Assembly: GCA_037953625.1 (NCBI GenBank)
Contig: CM075653.1
Coordinates: 6,200,001-6,264,000, forward strand
Source: Crotalaria pallida
Lineage: Eukaryota > Streptophyta > Magnoliopsida > Fabales > Fabaceae
DNA length: 64,000 nt
Direction of reading: 5' to 3'
Part shown: positions 54,060 through 64,000 of the stretch, in pieces
Numbering within the stretch: position 1 is the stretch's first letter
Layout of the letters: each line of letters begins with the position of its first letter
The notes under the pieces: generated by a model
Told to the model about the DNA's origin: nothing
What the model saw: only the letters and a program-made list of their open reading frames with translations
Database searches by the model: none
Program-made: the position numbers and the translations under genes

Positions 54060-54400
54060 TGATTCTTGATTGAATTCCTTTAGAAATGAAACAGGATGTT
54101 CACAATTTACAAATGGAGTGATGACATACTTGATTGTCAAATCAGCAAATTTAGCAAGCCCGTATTCCAGAATGCCAACATCCTAAAAAATGCCTTAAAT
54201 TAGAGAAAGCATAAATACATACATGTACAACTGATTGAGCTCATCAATTACTAAATGTACAACATCAGAACATGAATAGATTTGAATGTCTCAAAGAGAA
54301 GTAAAACTGAGATGAATTAACTTACATCCATTGCCTCCATAACCGTTTGTAGCTTAATCCCATCCGTATTATCCGCTTCCTAAATGATATTTGACTTCAA
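54060..54400 (-). pseudogene. captured gene fragment, possibly ZW10-like
   Basis: One exon reads LQTVMEAMDV before GTAAGT (about 54320); the next reads DVGILEYGLAKFADLTIKYV and continues to SSVLKIVPSP (about 54190-54040). The spliced sense resembles my recollection of plant centromere/kinetochore protein ZW10, but I cannot check it. It is at least a spliced host-gene fragment inside the CACTA element. Confidence 0.4.
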
Positions 54401-54572
54401 GTTGATTCATGCCCAAATCAAATCACACAGCCTTTTCAGTAAACTTCACAAGGACCTCTTAAATCTACAAACCCAAATCAAATTCCTCTAAAAACAATCA
54501 CAAACTCAACAAAAATCACAAAATATCCAATAATCGCTGCTGTGGCACAAATATTTCGATTTGATTATGTTG

Positions 54573-55058
54573 TTAAACACATGAATGAATATATAATACA
54601 AGCATAGCTAGTAAAGCACGAAAATATGAGATGGTGGCGGCAGCGAACCAGTGACATAGATGGCGGCTTCGTGGTCGCACGGTTGTTCGACGGCGGTGAG
54701 GCTCCTTGAGGGTCGCGAATGGGAAGAGGGAACCGAGGCGGAGGACACGAGCTCCGTCCATGGAGGTGGCGGCGGCGAAATCGCGACTCGGGGAGGAAGA
54801 GAGTCGCGAAGCGCGACTGGGAGAGGGGACGCGCGTACGGTGATGGAGGAACGGCGGTGGCGGATCCGTGACTGAGGAGCGGTCGTGTAAGGGAGAGAGA
54901 AAGTGTGCTGTGAGAGAGGGGAGAGAGATCGAATGAGGGCGGGGGGGTTGGCGGCTCAAATGAGGAAGAAGGGACCTAGGGTTCCCTTCCACTACCACGT
55001 TTCTTTTTTTTTTTTTTAAGAAAACATAAACTTGTCCATGTAGTGCACAGAGGGACAA
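54573..55058 (-). other. GC-rich open segment in the CACTA element
   Basis: 161 open codons, Pro/Ser/Arg-rich (SPSRASRLSSSPSRDF), no family recognised. GC-rich in an AT-rich element, it looks like a captured 5' exon or leader and may be the start of the transcript that spans the other fragments. Confidence 0.4.
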
Positions 55059-55418
55059 TTAATGTATTTTTTAGACTGGTTGTCTAAATGAACCACTCTC
55101 ATTTGAACTTAATGCCAATTCCAAACCGGTTCAGCACGGAACCGGTCTTAATAAAGGGGTCTAAAGAGACTGGTTAAGTGCGGAACCAGTCTGATTTGTA
55201 CTAGTGTATGAGACTGGTTCAGTACGGAACCAGTCTGATTTTAACAAAAGACCAAAAAAGAGACTGGTTCCTTGTGGAACCAGTCTTATTTAATATATTT
55301 TCAGACTGGTTATACAAAGTAACCAGTCTAGTTTTAACAAATGTCCATTAAGAGACTGGTTCCGCATGTAACCGGTCTGAATCAACAGGTCTAAAATGTG
55401 TTTTTTGTACTAGTGACC

Positions 55419-55590
55419 TTTGTAGTTTGCACACCTGATTAGGAGAATAGCCTTTAAGACCAGGAGGAATTGTCATGTACACTTCCTCATGAAGATCACC
55501 ATGCAAGAATGCATTATTGCCATCTAACTACTGAAGAATCCATCCCTTTATTGCTGCAATGGCTAAAAGCATCCCTTTATTAAATATCCA
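55419..55590 (-). pseudogene. copia RT piece severed by the CACTA element
   Basis: On the minus strand it reads LLAIAAIKGWILQ, a TAG, LDGNNAFLHGDLHEEVYMT and PPGLKGYSPNQVCKLQR, which continues directly at 51733 (LYGLKQASRQ) once the CACTA element is ignored. Near 55586 the sequence changes to a different copia type. Confidence 0.85.
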
Positions 55591-56290
55591 TTTACTACTA
55601 ATGGTTTTCAAACCTTTGGGTACAGGGATAAGATCCCAAATGTCATTGTCTTTCATGGTCTTTATCTCTTCATTCATTGCATTAATCCATTTGTGAGAGT
55701 TAAAACTTTGCATGACTCAAAAGAAGTTGAGTAAAACATCCTCCATCACCTTATTAATGTCAACCTTATGTTCTTGAAAAAAATACAACTTAGTCATTGG
55801 CAAGTGCATTTCTTCTCTCACTCATAACTTTCCATAATAGCATTACTCGAGGTTTTCAGATTGTTGAGTTTGACCTCAAGGATCAATCTATTAATTTTAA
55901 ATGAGGAGCTAGTCAATATTGCCCTATTCTGGATTTGTTATTTAAACAATGTTACAATTAAAACTACTATTATTGTAAATAACAATTGTAGGAAGAGGAA
56001 CTAAATAAATTTTTCTTCAAAAGCAATATTTATAACTAACCTTATCTCCCCCTTCAAACTCAACATCCTAAAAAAATTCAAGAATTTTCTGTCTCAAAGC
56101 ACCTAATAGTGGGGTCATAAAACATCAACTCTTAGCACTTTTCAGAATATCCAACAAAATAGTAGCTGAATATTTCTTTTAATTTAAACCTAGAAGACCT
56201 TGCTTTAGTTGGACAACCACAATTGTGAAAATATTTAACGATAGCCTTTTTGTTGTCCATAACTCATGAGGGTCTTTGCTACTATTTTAG
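55591..56290 (-). pseudogene. older copia remnant of another lineage
   Basis: The first part (55591-55715) is the RT start (WINAMNEEIKTMKDNDIWDL, then SSKWIF) and the second (56040-56230) is the region after integrase (GCPTKARSS, YYFVGYSEK, FYDPTIRCFETENS, DVEFEGGDKVS). The type is Tork-like and it has several stops. It is fused to the Ale-like RT at about 55586. Confidence 0.7.
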
Positions 56291-58025
56291 TTGGGATTTC
56301 AGTTTCGTTTCTTAGTGAACATCATTCATAATGGGGTTACGATAATTTGCATTTTGTGCCACATTAACTTAAATCCAAGATTACATTAAACGGGGTAACA
56401 ATACCAAACAAATTGAAAAACAATTTATTATGCAAAGGTAAAGAACATGTAATGATAAAATTTAAATCTTGACATTGACATGGATCCGCCTTATTTCCAA
56501 ATGAACAACATAACCAAATTAGTTCATTAAAGAAAAAAAATTGTCTAAATGACAATACAATACATGTCTCTTTCAAGTCCAAATAATCATTACACTTTAC
56601 CAATAGCCTAAAAGTTGATATTGTTTCTACCTTAACTTATTTGTTATTGCCCTAAAAAATGCATCTTTCAGCATCAGGTGGCAATAAACAATTTAAGCAA
56701 CCATGCATAAACATACTTATGTGAGTAGTAAAACCCAATCTACTCACTATGTGTGTGTGGACACAAAAATTAAATTAACCTATAAATAAACCAAAATGAA
56801 AGATGTAACCTTCTATGAACACTAAGTGTGAATCTTAATATCACCTACTTCATGCATTAATTACTTTTGTAAGAGAAACAAACAAATAATTCATTATCTT
56901 TGGGAGTTTATTGTAACTTCACCATCGTTGTTCCCTTCAGCCTTTAGAGGCATATGCAAGTTAGCACTATTAGTCTCTTGCTTCAACCCTTTTCTTGTAC
57001 ACAGTATCAAATGAACTCTAATGAACTCATTTGTCCGTTGGAATTGTAACTAATTTTAACTGAATTGTGTTCAAACATATTATAATCAAACGATCAATAA
57101 AGCATTTAGTACTCTACTTTAGTTCTTTTAAATTTTGAAGCAAGATTAGATGTAGTGTTCCTTTATATTTCATTGTCCATATACCTTATTGAAGCAACAC
57201 ATAATAATTATTATGTTAGTTTCATCATTTTCCTTAATGGCAAAATGTTGTTTAATTTCCTTATGGAACAACTTGGCATTAGTATCTTAAGACATAATAA
57301 TCTTGAGTATTTCTAGAATTGCACACCTATTGATCATGAGACTCATGCAATAGCAACATTCTCATTTCTCAAGTCCTGTTTATCCTTGGAGGAACCTTAT
57401 TCCATAAGATCAATAGGTTCATTCCAAAGTGCAAAGTCTAGATCCATGCTGTCACAATGCTCCCTTCCTAATTCTTGCAGAAAATTAATTGAACAAAGAA
57501 CAAAACACAACATAATCTCACGATAAACATTAATCAATAAATTCAAATAAAGGTGGGTCCATCACAAGGTATCTAGCACAACTTTAGAATTCAGTCTTTG
57601 GATAGAAATATTAACTCGTAAATGATACACTCAGTGTAGTAATCAAATATTAATAATTAATCCTGTCAAACAATAACCCTTTCTTTGGATCGACTTATTG
57701 TTCACATGGAAAACCTTATAATTATTACATATTTATTACCACATGCATATTTGAAATTTGACCAAATAGTAATCTTCCTTTGGGGCGATCATTATCTGCA
57801 TAAATTACAAACATGCTATTGTCTTGATATTCCAAATCAATTAATCTACACATGAGAAGTTACTTTGGCAACATGATGCTTTAATTAAATAATTTAGTAT
57901 ATTAGACATTAAATCATAAAAACACTAAAATTTGAATTTATTTTGTTCCCCTTTAAAAAAACAAACAAATAAATAAAAATTATGGGAACATTTTAGTGGC
58001 GTTTGCAAAAAAAACATTGCCATTA
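56291..58025. other. AT-rich DNA, perhaps old retroelement
   Basis: No gene recognised. A few short frames (minus 57480-57380, with HCDSMDLDFALWNEPIDLM) suggest decayed coding sequence that I cannot assign. Confidence 0.35.
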
Positions 58026-58033
58026 TTAATCTG

Positions 58034-59122
58034 CATGGTTTTGAAAATCGGACCGGACCGCCCGGGTGAACCGGTGAATGTTTCGGTCTGTCAAGACCCT
58101 AAACCCGTTTTGTCAATTAACCGGAAATAAACCGGACGAACCTGTCAAGAACCGTGAAAATCGGTGGTCCAACGATTATGTCCGGTTCGCTGTTTTAAGG
58201 CCACAAAGAGTGAAAATCGGTGCTTTTTCTGTTAAAAAAAATCCTATTCTTGCAAGCTTTCTTTCAAGAGAAAAGCATTCCTACATAAGAGAGAAATTTA
58301 AAAGAAGTGACAAGAACAAAAAGTAACATGATGCATAAAAGAAAGGAAGCAATGGATTTGTTTGTTGCATAAGGGAAAAGGAAGGATTTGTTTGCTGCAT
58401 AAAAAGTTTATGTTTTAAGAAGAATAAGAAAGAGAAGAAGAAGAAGAATAAGAAAGGGTGATTGTTCCCTTTCTAAAGCTGCTGCGTGGCTTCTCATAAC
58501 AAGATGGATGTATTGTTCACGGCATGTCTTGACCTAATTTTACATGGGCCTGGTCAAGCCCATTTCTATTTTTTTTTCCAGAGAGACTACATTATCAAAA
58601 CTTACCAATTTACCTACTAAAGAATTCATATTTATATAAATAGTTGATGGCGTGATAATATATATAACTACTGACTATGTTTGGTGTTATTTTTTTATTA
58701 GGTGATGTTAATACTTGTTACAGTAATTTAACATTTTTATTTACAAACATATAGTATAATATTAAAAAATATATATATTATAATATAATATGTAATATAA
58801 TTAACACCGGTTAAACCATGGTTGAACCATTAAACCATTGTCTTAACCGGTTTAATGACCGATCCAGTTTTCAAAACATTGGTTATTAGTTATTATTCCC
58901 TCTGGTCCATATTATAAGCACCATTTTTTTGATAGAGAAAGAGTGCTTATAATATGGAGCGGAGGGAGTACTATGTTATTATATGGTTATATATAGTTAA
59001 TTAGTTATATATGCATACGTACATTAAGATCGGTTAGACCACGGTTCGATCACGGTCCAACCTTTGAACCTTGAATCAGTACCTTGACCGGTTCAATAAC
59101 TGGTCCGGTTTTCAAAACATTG
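58034..59122. mobile_element. hAT-like element with CCGGTT-rich ends
   Basis: 1089 bp. The left end is CATGGTTTTGAAAATCGGACC and the right end inverted CAATGTTTTGAAAACCGGACC; the 8-bp duplication TTAATCTG lies at 58026-58033 and 59123-59130. A second right-end-like block lies at about 58800-58884, so the right end is present twice with a small Stowaway-like element between. No gene. Confidence 0.82.
58896..58968. mobile_element. Stowaway-like MITE
   Basis: 73 bp, TTCCCTCTGGTCC...GGAGCGGAGGGAG inverted ends with TA on each side (58894-58895 and 58969-58970), the pattern of Tc1/mariner-type Stowaway MITEs. It is nested in the hAT-like element. Confidence 0.78.
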
Positions 59123-59130
59123 TTAATCTG

Positions 59131-59571
59131 TCTTCATATAATCTTTTGCAACGGTCTGTTTCGTTGCTAAAACACAATGTGCTGAAATTAATTAATAATA
59201 AAAAAACAAAAAATTCTGCCGCTGAGTGTTACAACCACACGTTGAAATAAGGCATGAAACCAATGCAACTATTCTCAAGCAATGCAACTACTGGCAACCA
59301 ACTTAATGTATCAGCAATTAAAGCTTCTAAAGTCCTCTTCAATAGGGGCTAGCTTTTTTCTTCTCTTCTGTTTTTGTTTTTAGCTTTCAGTTGTATATAA
59401 AAAAGAAGCTTCTAAAGAATTAAAATGCCAATTTACAAAGAGAAAAAGCTTGTACCAGTGTCCAAGCGGTGCCATATAACCACCGAAACTTAGCGATTAA
59501 CTAACACTGTATACGAATATCATAAGGCATATAAGGCATCATGGATATCTAATTAATGAAAAAAATTGACA

Positions 59572-59626
<55 letters not shown>

Positions 59627-59985
59627 TGCGACAGTGGGTGAAGAACTCATGATTAGTTTAATTTATTTGCCAAAGAAAGCCTAGCATTTGCAACGGTTGA
59701 TAAACAATTGTATGTGTTCAATGGATAGAATGATATAACCACAAAATTAGACTATCCATAGAATTCCTAATTCTACAATTGCACCCAGATCCTTTCCATA
59801 AAAAAAAATTATGACCAAAACATTGAATATATGAATTTTCGCAAATCCTTCTTTCTCGGAATATATCTATATATTGAAATAAGTTCTACATAATATATAC
59901 ATATCATAAAGCAATTTACGTGATATTCTCAAAAAGAATTCACGAAAATTGAAAAACTTATTTCCTAATGATTCAACATGAAAGT
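59131..59985. other. intergenic DNA with a long (AT)n run
   Basis: The microsatellite lies at 59573-59624. Nothing else is recognised. Confidence 0.5.
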
Positions 59986-60540
59986 GACTCTGATACTACT
60001 TGTTGGAAAATTGATGGCATATAATAAAGAGATAAAATATATTATTTAACCAGAACACATTCATGTCAAATCATCAAGAAGAAATGAAGCGGAGCGTACC
60101 TGTATATATTCATGAAGAATATGATGAACGTAAGAACTTGTCCTTGATCTTGTATCGAAATCCATGTCCATGACAAACATGAAGGTTGGTTGGTCTTCCA
60201 AGTCATCTATGCACAATTAGTCTTAATCCTTTCTAATGATGGAATGTTAGATAAGGGAGATACATATGACTTGGGGACCATAACCTATTTATATTAAGTT
60301 CATAGCCTTTAGCGAAGGGTTATAATTATTGAACTTTCTTATTTCTATTTCGGCCCATCAATAATATAGAAATAAGACTCGAGTATCTACACATTATTAA
60401 ATCCATACCAAAATGAGATGTCATGAATCCCAATACAGTAAGCCTTAAAAAATCACTTTAATAGGGCTAAATCTTTATGATAGCATATAATACATGATTA
60501 ATGATATATGTAGACTTACGTATTAGATAAATATCTAACA
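59986..60540 (-). repeat. candidate LTR with primer binding site
   Basis: On the minus strand TAGTATCAGAGTC (one mismatch to the usual tRNA-Met site) follows a segment that could run from TGTTAGATATTT (60537) to TTTTCCAACA (about 60003). No partner LTR or pol is nearby, so this is tentative. Confidence 0.35.
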
Positions 60541-61111
60541 CAATCTCCTTTCTTCTTCTTCTAATCCTAACTAATTGTAAAACCCATAGCCATCATGTCT
60601 TCTCCCTTCCTCTAACACCCTACGATATATCATCAGCACTTTTCTTCCACGTCTCTCACACTCTCCTTCCTTCTTCTCTTCCTAATCGCACCAAACCACC
60701 AACCGCTTTTGTATGGACTGAAAAACCATAGGGTGCAAACCATGCCAGCTCAACTTCAACGAAGATATCGTACATATGGGAAACTCTTTGCTTGATGAGA
60801 GGGAAGGAACCGAGGATAACTTCACCAAAATTCTTGTGAAATTGAACCATTTTTTTCAAAGCAGCATGAGAGGCGAGGGTAATGAACATGCCAAATTTGC
60901 AACACTTTTGAAAAGGCTAGTGTTAGGGTATCAGCTCAATGCGGAGGCGAAAAAGATCGAATTAATTGGGAATTAAAGAGAAGTAAAATAAAATAGGTAA
61001 GATGACACCCAAGATTTATGTGTAAAAAACCTCTCCAATGTAGAGTAAAAAAAACCACAGCGATCAAGATCGCAACTTCCACTGTGAAAAAGGATAGTAC
61101 AACAAATCTCT
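60541..61111. other. unrecognised open frames
   Basis: Overlapping frames on the minus strand (60889-60656, containing FGEVILGSFPLIKQRVSHM) and the plus strand (60776-60976). I recognise no family; it may be a gene fragment. Confidence 0.3.
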
Positions 61112-61120
61112 TATATATAA

Positions 61121-61884
61121 GGCTTATTTATGGTTTTGGTCCCTATAAGTTGACCTCGTTTTGAATTTAGTCCTTAAATCTTTTTTTGACCTTGAATGGT
61201 CCTTAAATCTTTTTAAATTTTGTTTTTAGTCCTTAAATCTTTTTTTGACCTTGAATGGTCCTTAAATCTTTTTAAATTTTGTTTTTAGTCCTTCTGTTTG
61301 TCTTCTTCTGTCATCTGTTGACATGGCAAACGGTGTGCCATGTCAGCCCTTATATTGACTGTCAACGATGCATCTGATGTGGACCTCCCACTCATGTGAG
61401 CAGGAACCAAGCATGAACCGAGTATGAGCCGAGCATTAACCGTGCATGAGATATCGACCGAGTACGATGCAATTGGTAACGACATAGCTTGGTTCGTGCT
61501 CAGTTCATCGTGCTCGGTTCGTGCTCAGTCGATATCTCCCCTCGGTTTGGCAAGTCATGCTCGGTTCATGATCGGTTAATGTTTGGTTCCTGCTCGGTTC
61601 CTGCTCACATGAGTAGGAGGTCCACATCAGATGCATCGTTAGCAGTCAATGTAAGGGCTGACATGGCACACCGTTTGCCATGTCAGCAGATGACAGAAGA
61701 AGATAAACATAAGGACTAAAAACAAAATTTAAAAAGATTTAAGGACCATTCAAGGTCAAAAAAAAATTTAAGGACTAAAAACAAAATTTAAAAAGATTTA
61801 AGGACCATTCAAGGTCAAAAAAAAGATTTAAGGACTAAATTCAAAACAAGGTCAACTTATAGGGACCAAAACCATAATTAAGCC
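61121..61884. mobile_element. Mutator-like foldback element (GGCTTA type)
   Basis: 764 bp, ends GGCTTATTTATGGTTTTGG and inverted GGCTTAATTATGGTTTTGG, 9-bp duplication TATATATAA at 61112-61120 and 61885-61893. The left arm has T(A/G)GTCC words at 61137, 61168, 61197, 61227, 61256 and 61286. The centre has many CTCGGTTC(A/G)TG words. Confidence 0.88.
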
Positions 61885-62219
61885 TATATATAATGATGAG
61901 GATAAAAAAAGAAAAATCTCTCTCACAAAAAACTCTCTCAAATGGAATTGAATGAGCTTAAAATTCTCAATATTCTCAAAGAAACAAAAACTGAAAATAT
62001 AAAATATAACACTTGTGTTTTATGAAGCTAAAATACAGAGGCTATATTGTATGAGATGTGTATGGTTTTGTTTTGTTATGTGTGTTGTGTTGAGAAGGAG
62101 AACCAAGGCTCCAATTTATAGGCAAAATTTGTAACCATTGCATGTAGAAAGTTTTGGGACGGTGCAGCCATTTTGACCAATGAGTAATGGCACATGGGAA
62201 CATATTTCCCTTTGTCCAA

Positions 62220-62413
62220 GACTGTTTCTTTTTAACCCCACCATTACTCACAAACCCCATTTGTTTTCTGCCTCACATAAGGCGGGAGTACAAAATTACT
62301 AACTTCCCGACTGAGGGAAGGCGGAAAAAGCAAAATTTTGTACGCCCGCCTTATGTGAGGCGGAAAACAAATGGGGTTTGTGAGTAATGGTGGGGGTTCA
62401 AAAAGAAACAGTC
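62220..62413. mobile_element. short near-perfect foldback element
   Basis: 194 bp, ends GACTGTTTCTTTTT and inverted, 8-bp duplication TTGTCCAA at 62212-62219 and 62414-62421. The arms of about 85 bp pair almost fully around CTTCCCGACTGAGGGAAG. The 8-bp duplication suggests a hAT-type mobiliser, but the ends do not start CA or TA. Confidence 0.82.
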
Positions 62414-62421
62414 TTGTCCAA

Positions 62422-62874
62422 ATTGTTGAAACAATCATGTTATTCAAACATCTATTTGACATCTATGCGAGATATCTGTCTTTTTTGGCAAAAACTGGTG
62501 GGTCTTGTAATTTCTCTTTCTTACAGGACCCACCAATTTTTATCCAAAAAGATAGATTTCACCCCAGATGTTAAATACGAATATCATTTAAACATTTCTC
62601 TTGTTGAAATATGTTGCTGGCCTTGTTGGATTTTGAGCCACCAAAAGTTCGAACTCAACAACTAGAATTGGATGGGTGAATTGGGACTTTTCGAACTCTC
62701 AACCTGGCCAAATGCCTATTTGCAAACAAAGATGAAGGTGAGATGTAGGAGAAAACATAATGAGGAACGAGGTGGTGGTTTGGGATTTAGCGGTTTGGTG
62801 GTGGTGGTGGCGGCTATGTGGTTTAAGGTTAGAGGAAGAGAACGAGAATTATAGTTTGGAAGATGAATTTTGAA
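62422..62874. other. DNA between two foldback elements
   Basis: Only short open frames, with a GGTGGTGG run near 62800. No gene recognised. Confidence 0.4.
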
Positions 62875-63398
62875 GGCTTATTTAAGTTTTTAGTCCTCAA
62901 ACTTAGGTGCTTTTTTGGAATTGATCCTCAATTTTTTTTTCGATGTTTTGAGTCTCTGAACTTTGCTCAAATTTTGGAAATGGTCCTTTCATCATTTAAG
63001 TGGTGATTGATCAAGGATATGTCACATCACCTTCGCCACATCGATAAGTAACGTGGCAGATGATGTCAAGTGAATTTTAGATTAAAAAATATTTAAATTT
63101 ATTAAAAATAATTAAAAAATGTTTCTTTTAAAGAAAACCGAATCTTTTAATAAAATTTTAAAGAAATTATTTTTTTGATAAAAAAAATCGTGCAGTGTCT
63201 CGTGGCTCTACATAACATGTCACTCGTCGATATTGTAAAAGTGACGTGACATGTCGTCAATTATATCATCACGTAAGTAACGAAAGGACAATTTCCAAAA
63301 ATTAAACAAAGTTCAGGGACCTAAAGCATCAGAAAAAAAGTTTAAGGACCAATTTCAAAAGAGCACCTAAGTTCAGGGACTACAATGTTAAATAAGCC
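62875..63398. mobile_element. Mutator-like foldback element (GGCTTA type)
   Basis: 524 bp, ends GGCTTATTTAA and inverted, 9-bp duplication AATTTTGAA at 62866-62874 and 63399-63407. Words TAGTCC, TGATCC, GAGTCT and TGGTCC lie at 62891, 62922, 62950 and 62981. Confidence 0.88.
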
Positions 63399-64000
63399 AA
63401 TTTTGAAATTGTAGATATTTTAGTCATTATACAATAAAAATCGGATTTGGGAATAAATACATGAAGTTTAAATTCCTAAGCTCATACATAATTCTAGTAT
63501 GGTTTGAGGACAAACTCAATATAAAGATTAAAAAATTTAGATAACTAGAAAAATAATTAGAATAATATATATCATATATCAAATGTATGTTACAAAATTT
63601 TGTAAAGACTTTGCATCAAGTAATCTCACAAAGCCTTTCACATATTCCAAGTCATCTAGAACATTTAAAAAACTAGCCGAAATAGATTATCATTTTCCTA
63701 AAAGATATGGAAAATTAGATTACTTTTCTTAATGAAATCTAGTTATGATGTTTAATTTTATTTTTTTAGGATAAATGAAGTATTTAATCTTGAATTTATG
63801 GGATCTTTTGTCAAATTAATTTTTTATATTCATTAATTTAATAAAAAAAACCCATTAATGTTTATTGAAGCTGTAGATTTGGGAATGAATCAAATTCCTA
63901 GACTTTTTCTTTTTGGCTCCCACGTTTTACTCTTTGGCCCGTATTTGGTTTTTAAAGGACATAGTTGCCCTTATTGTGCCTAGTACGGAAGTTACTTTCC
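63399..64000. other. AT-rich DNA to the window end
   Basis: No gene or element boundary that I can support. Confidence 0.45.

Larger units (their letters stand above)
51737..55415 (-). mobile_element. CACTA (En/Spm) element, non-autonomous, carrying gene fragments
   Basis: 3679 bp, ends CACTAGTACA and, inverted, CACTAGTACAAAAAAC, with the 3-bp duplication ACC at 51734-51736 and 55416-55418. Subterminal parts hold many ACCAGTCTCATT words (51760-52310, every 22-23 bp over long stretches) and inverted AGACTGGTT words on the right (55070-55395), the expected transposase-binding arrays. No transposase is recognisable. The interior holds host gene pieces. It sits in the RT gene of a copia element. 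The strand given is that of the captured fragments. Confidence 0.93.

Overview
The window is plant nuclear DNA, most likely from a legume. No organism name can be read from the sequence; the legume call is an inference from repeats that resemble those common in Phaseoleae genomes (foldback elements full of the word GGTCCCT, LTRs full of TAATCGATTA, Tekay-like gypsy elements). It is mostly transposable elements inserted into one another, around a small gene island at about 34.9-39.5 kb and a tandem pair of AT-hook genes at 25.0-27.5 kb.

Layout. 1-14137: a minus-strand Ty3/gypsy element (left LTR cut by the window start, right LTR 11386-14137). Its pol gene is split by a minus-strand copia-type TR-GAG element (1245-7117) with two LTRs that look identical and a GCCTT target-site duplication (TSD). 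14138-19093: a tRNA-derived SINE, foldback elements, a hAT element and a decayed plus-strand gypsy pol. 19174-24786: a non-coding LTR element (TSD AATAA) holding a 2.7-kb solo LTR (TSD AGTTG) and a hAT element (TSD GTTGTAAG). 24478-27988: a head-to-tail duplication of about 1.75 kb, each copy with an LTR end and an AHL gene; the left gene is broken and the right one is intact. 28-34.9 kb: AT-rich DNA with a SINE, a 170-bp tandem repeat and a 2.68-kb solo LTR. 34.9-39.5 kb: an intact cytosolic cyclophilin facing a truncated RAF1-like gene, tail to tail. 39.6-50 kb: foldback, Mutator-like and hAT elements, a LINE-like 3' end and a TRIM remnant. 50.1-56.3 kb: copia remnants split by a CACTA element (TSD ACC) that carries host gene fragments. 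58-64 kb: further hAT and foldback elements and no gene I recognise.

Host genes: only the cyclophilin (36190-36714) and the right AHL copy (26746-27450) look intact. The RAF1-like gene (exons 39100-39468 and 37601-37993) encodes only the chloroplast-targeted alpha domain.

The least expected signals are two spacing rules. (1) LTRs of unrelated families carry short palindromic or near-palindromic words in pairs 20-22 bp apart, usually exactly 21. The word differs between families (CGCCTGGGCG, GGTAATCGATTACC, GGTGCACCCA) while the spacing is kept. (2) About eleven foldback elements with otherwise different arms carry a T(A/G)GTCC-like word every 28-32 bp, usually 29-31. I know of no description of either rule. 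All alignments and counts here were made by eye.
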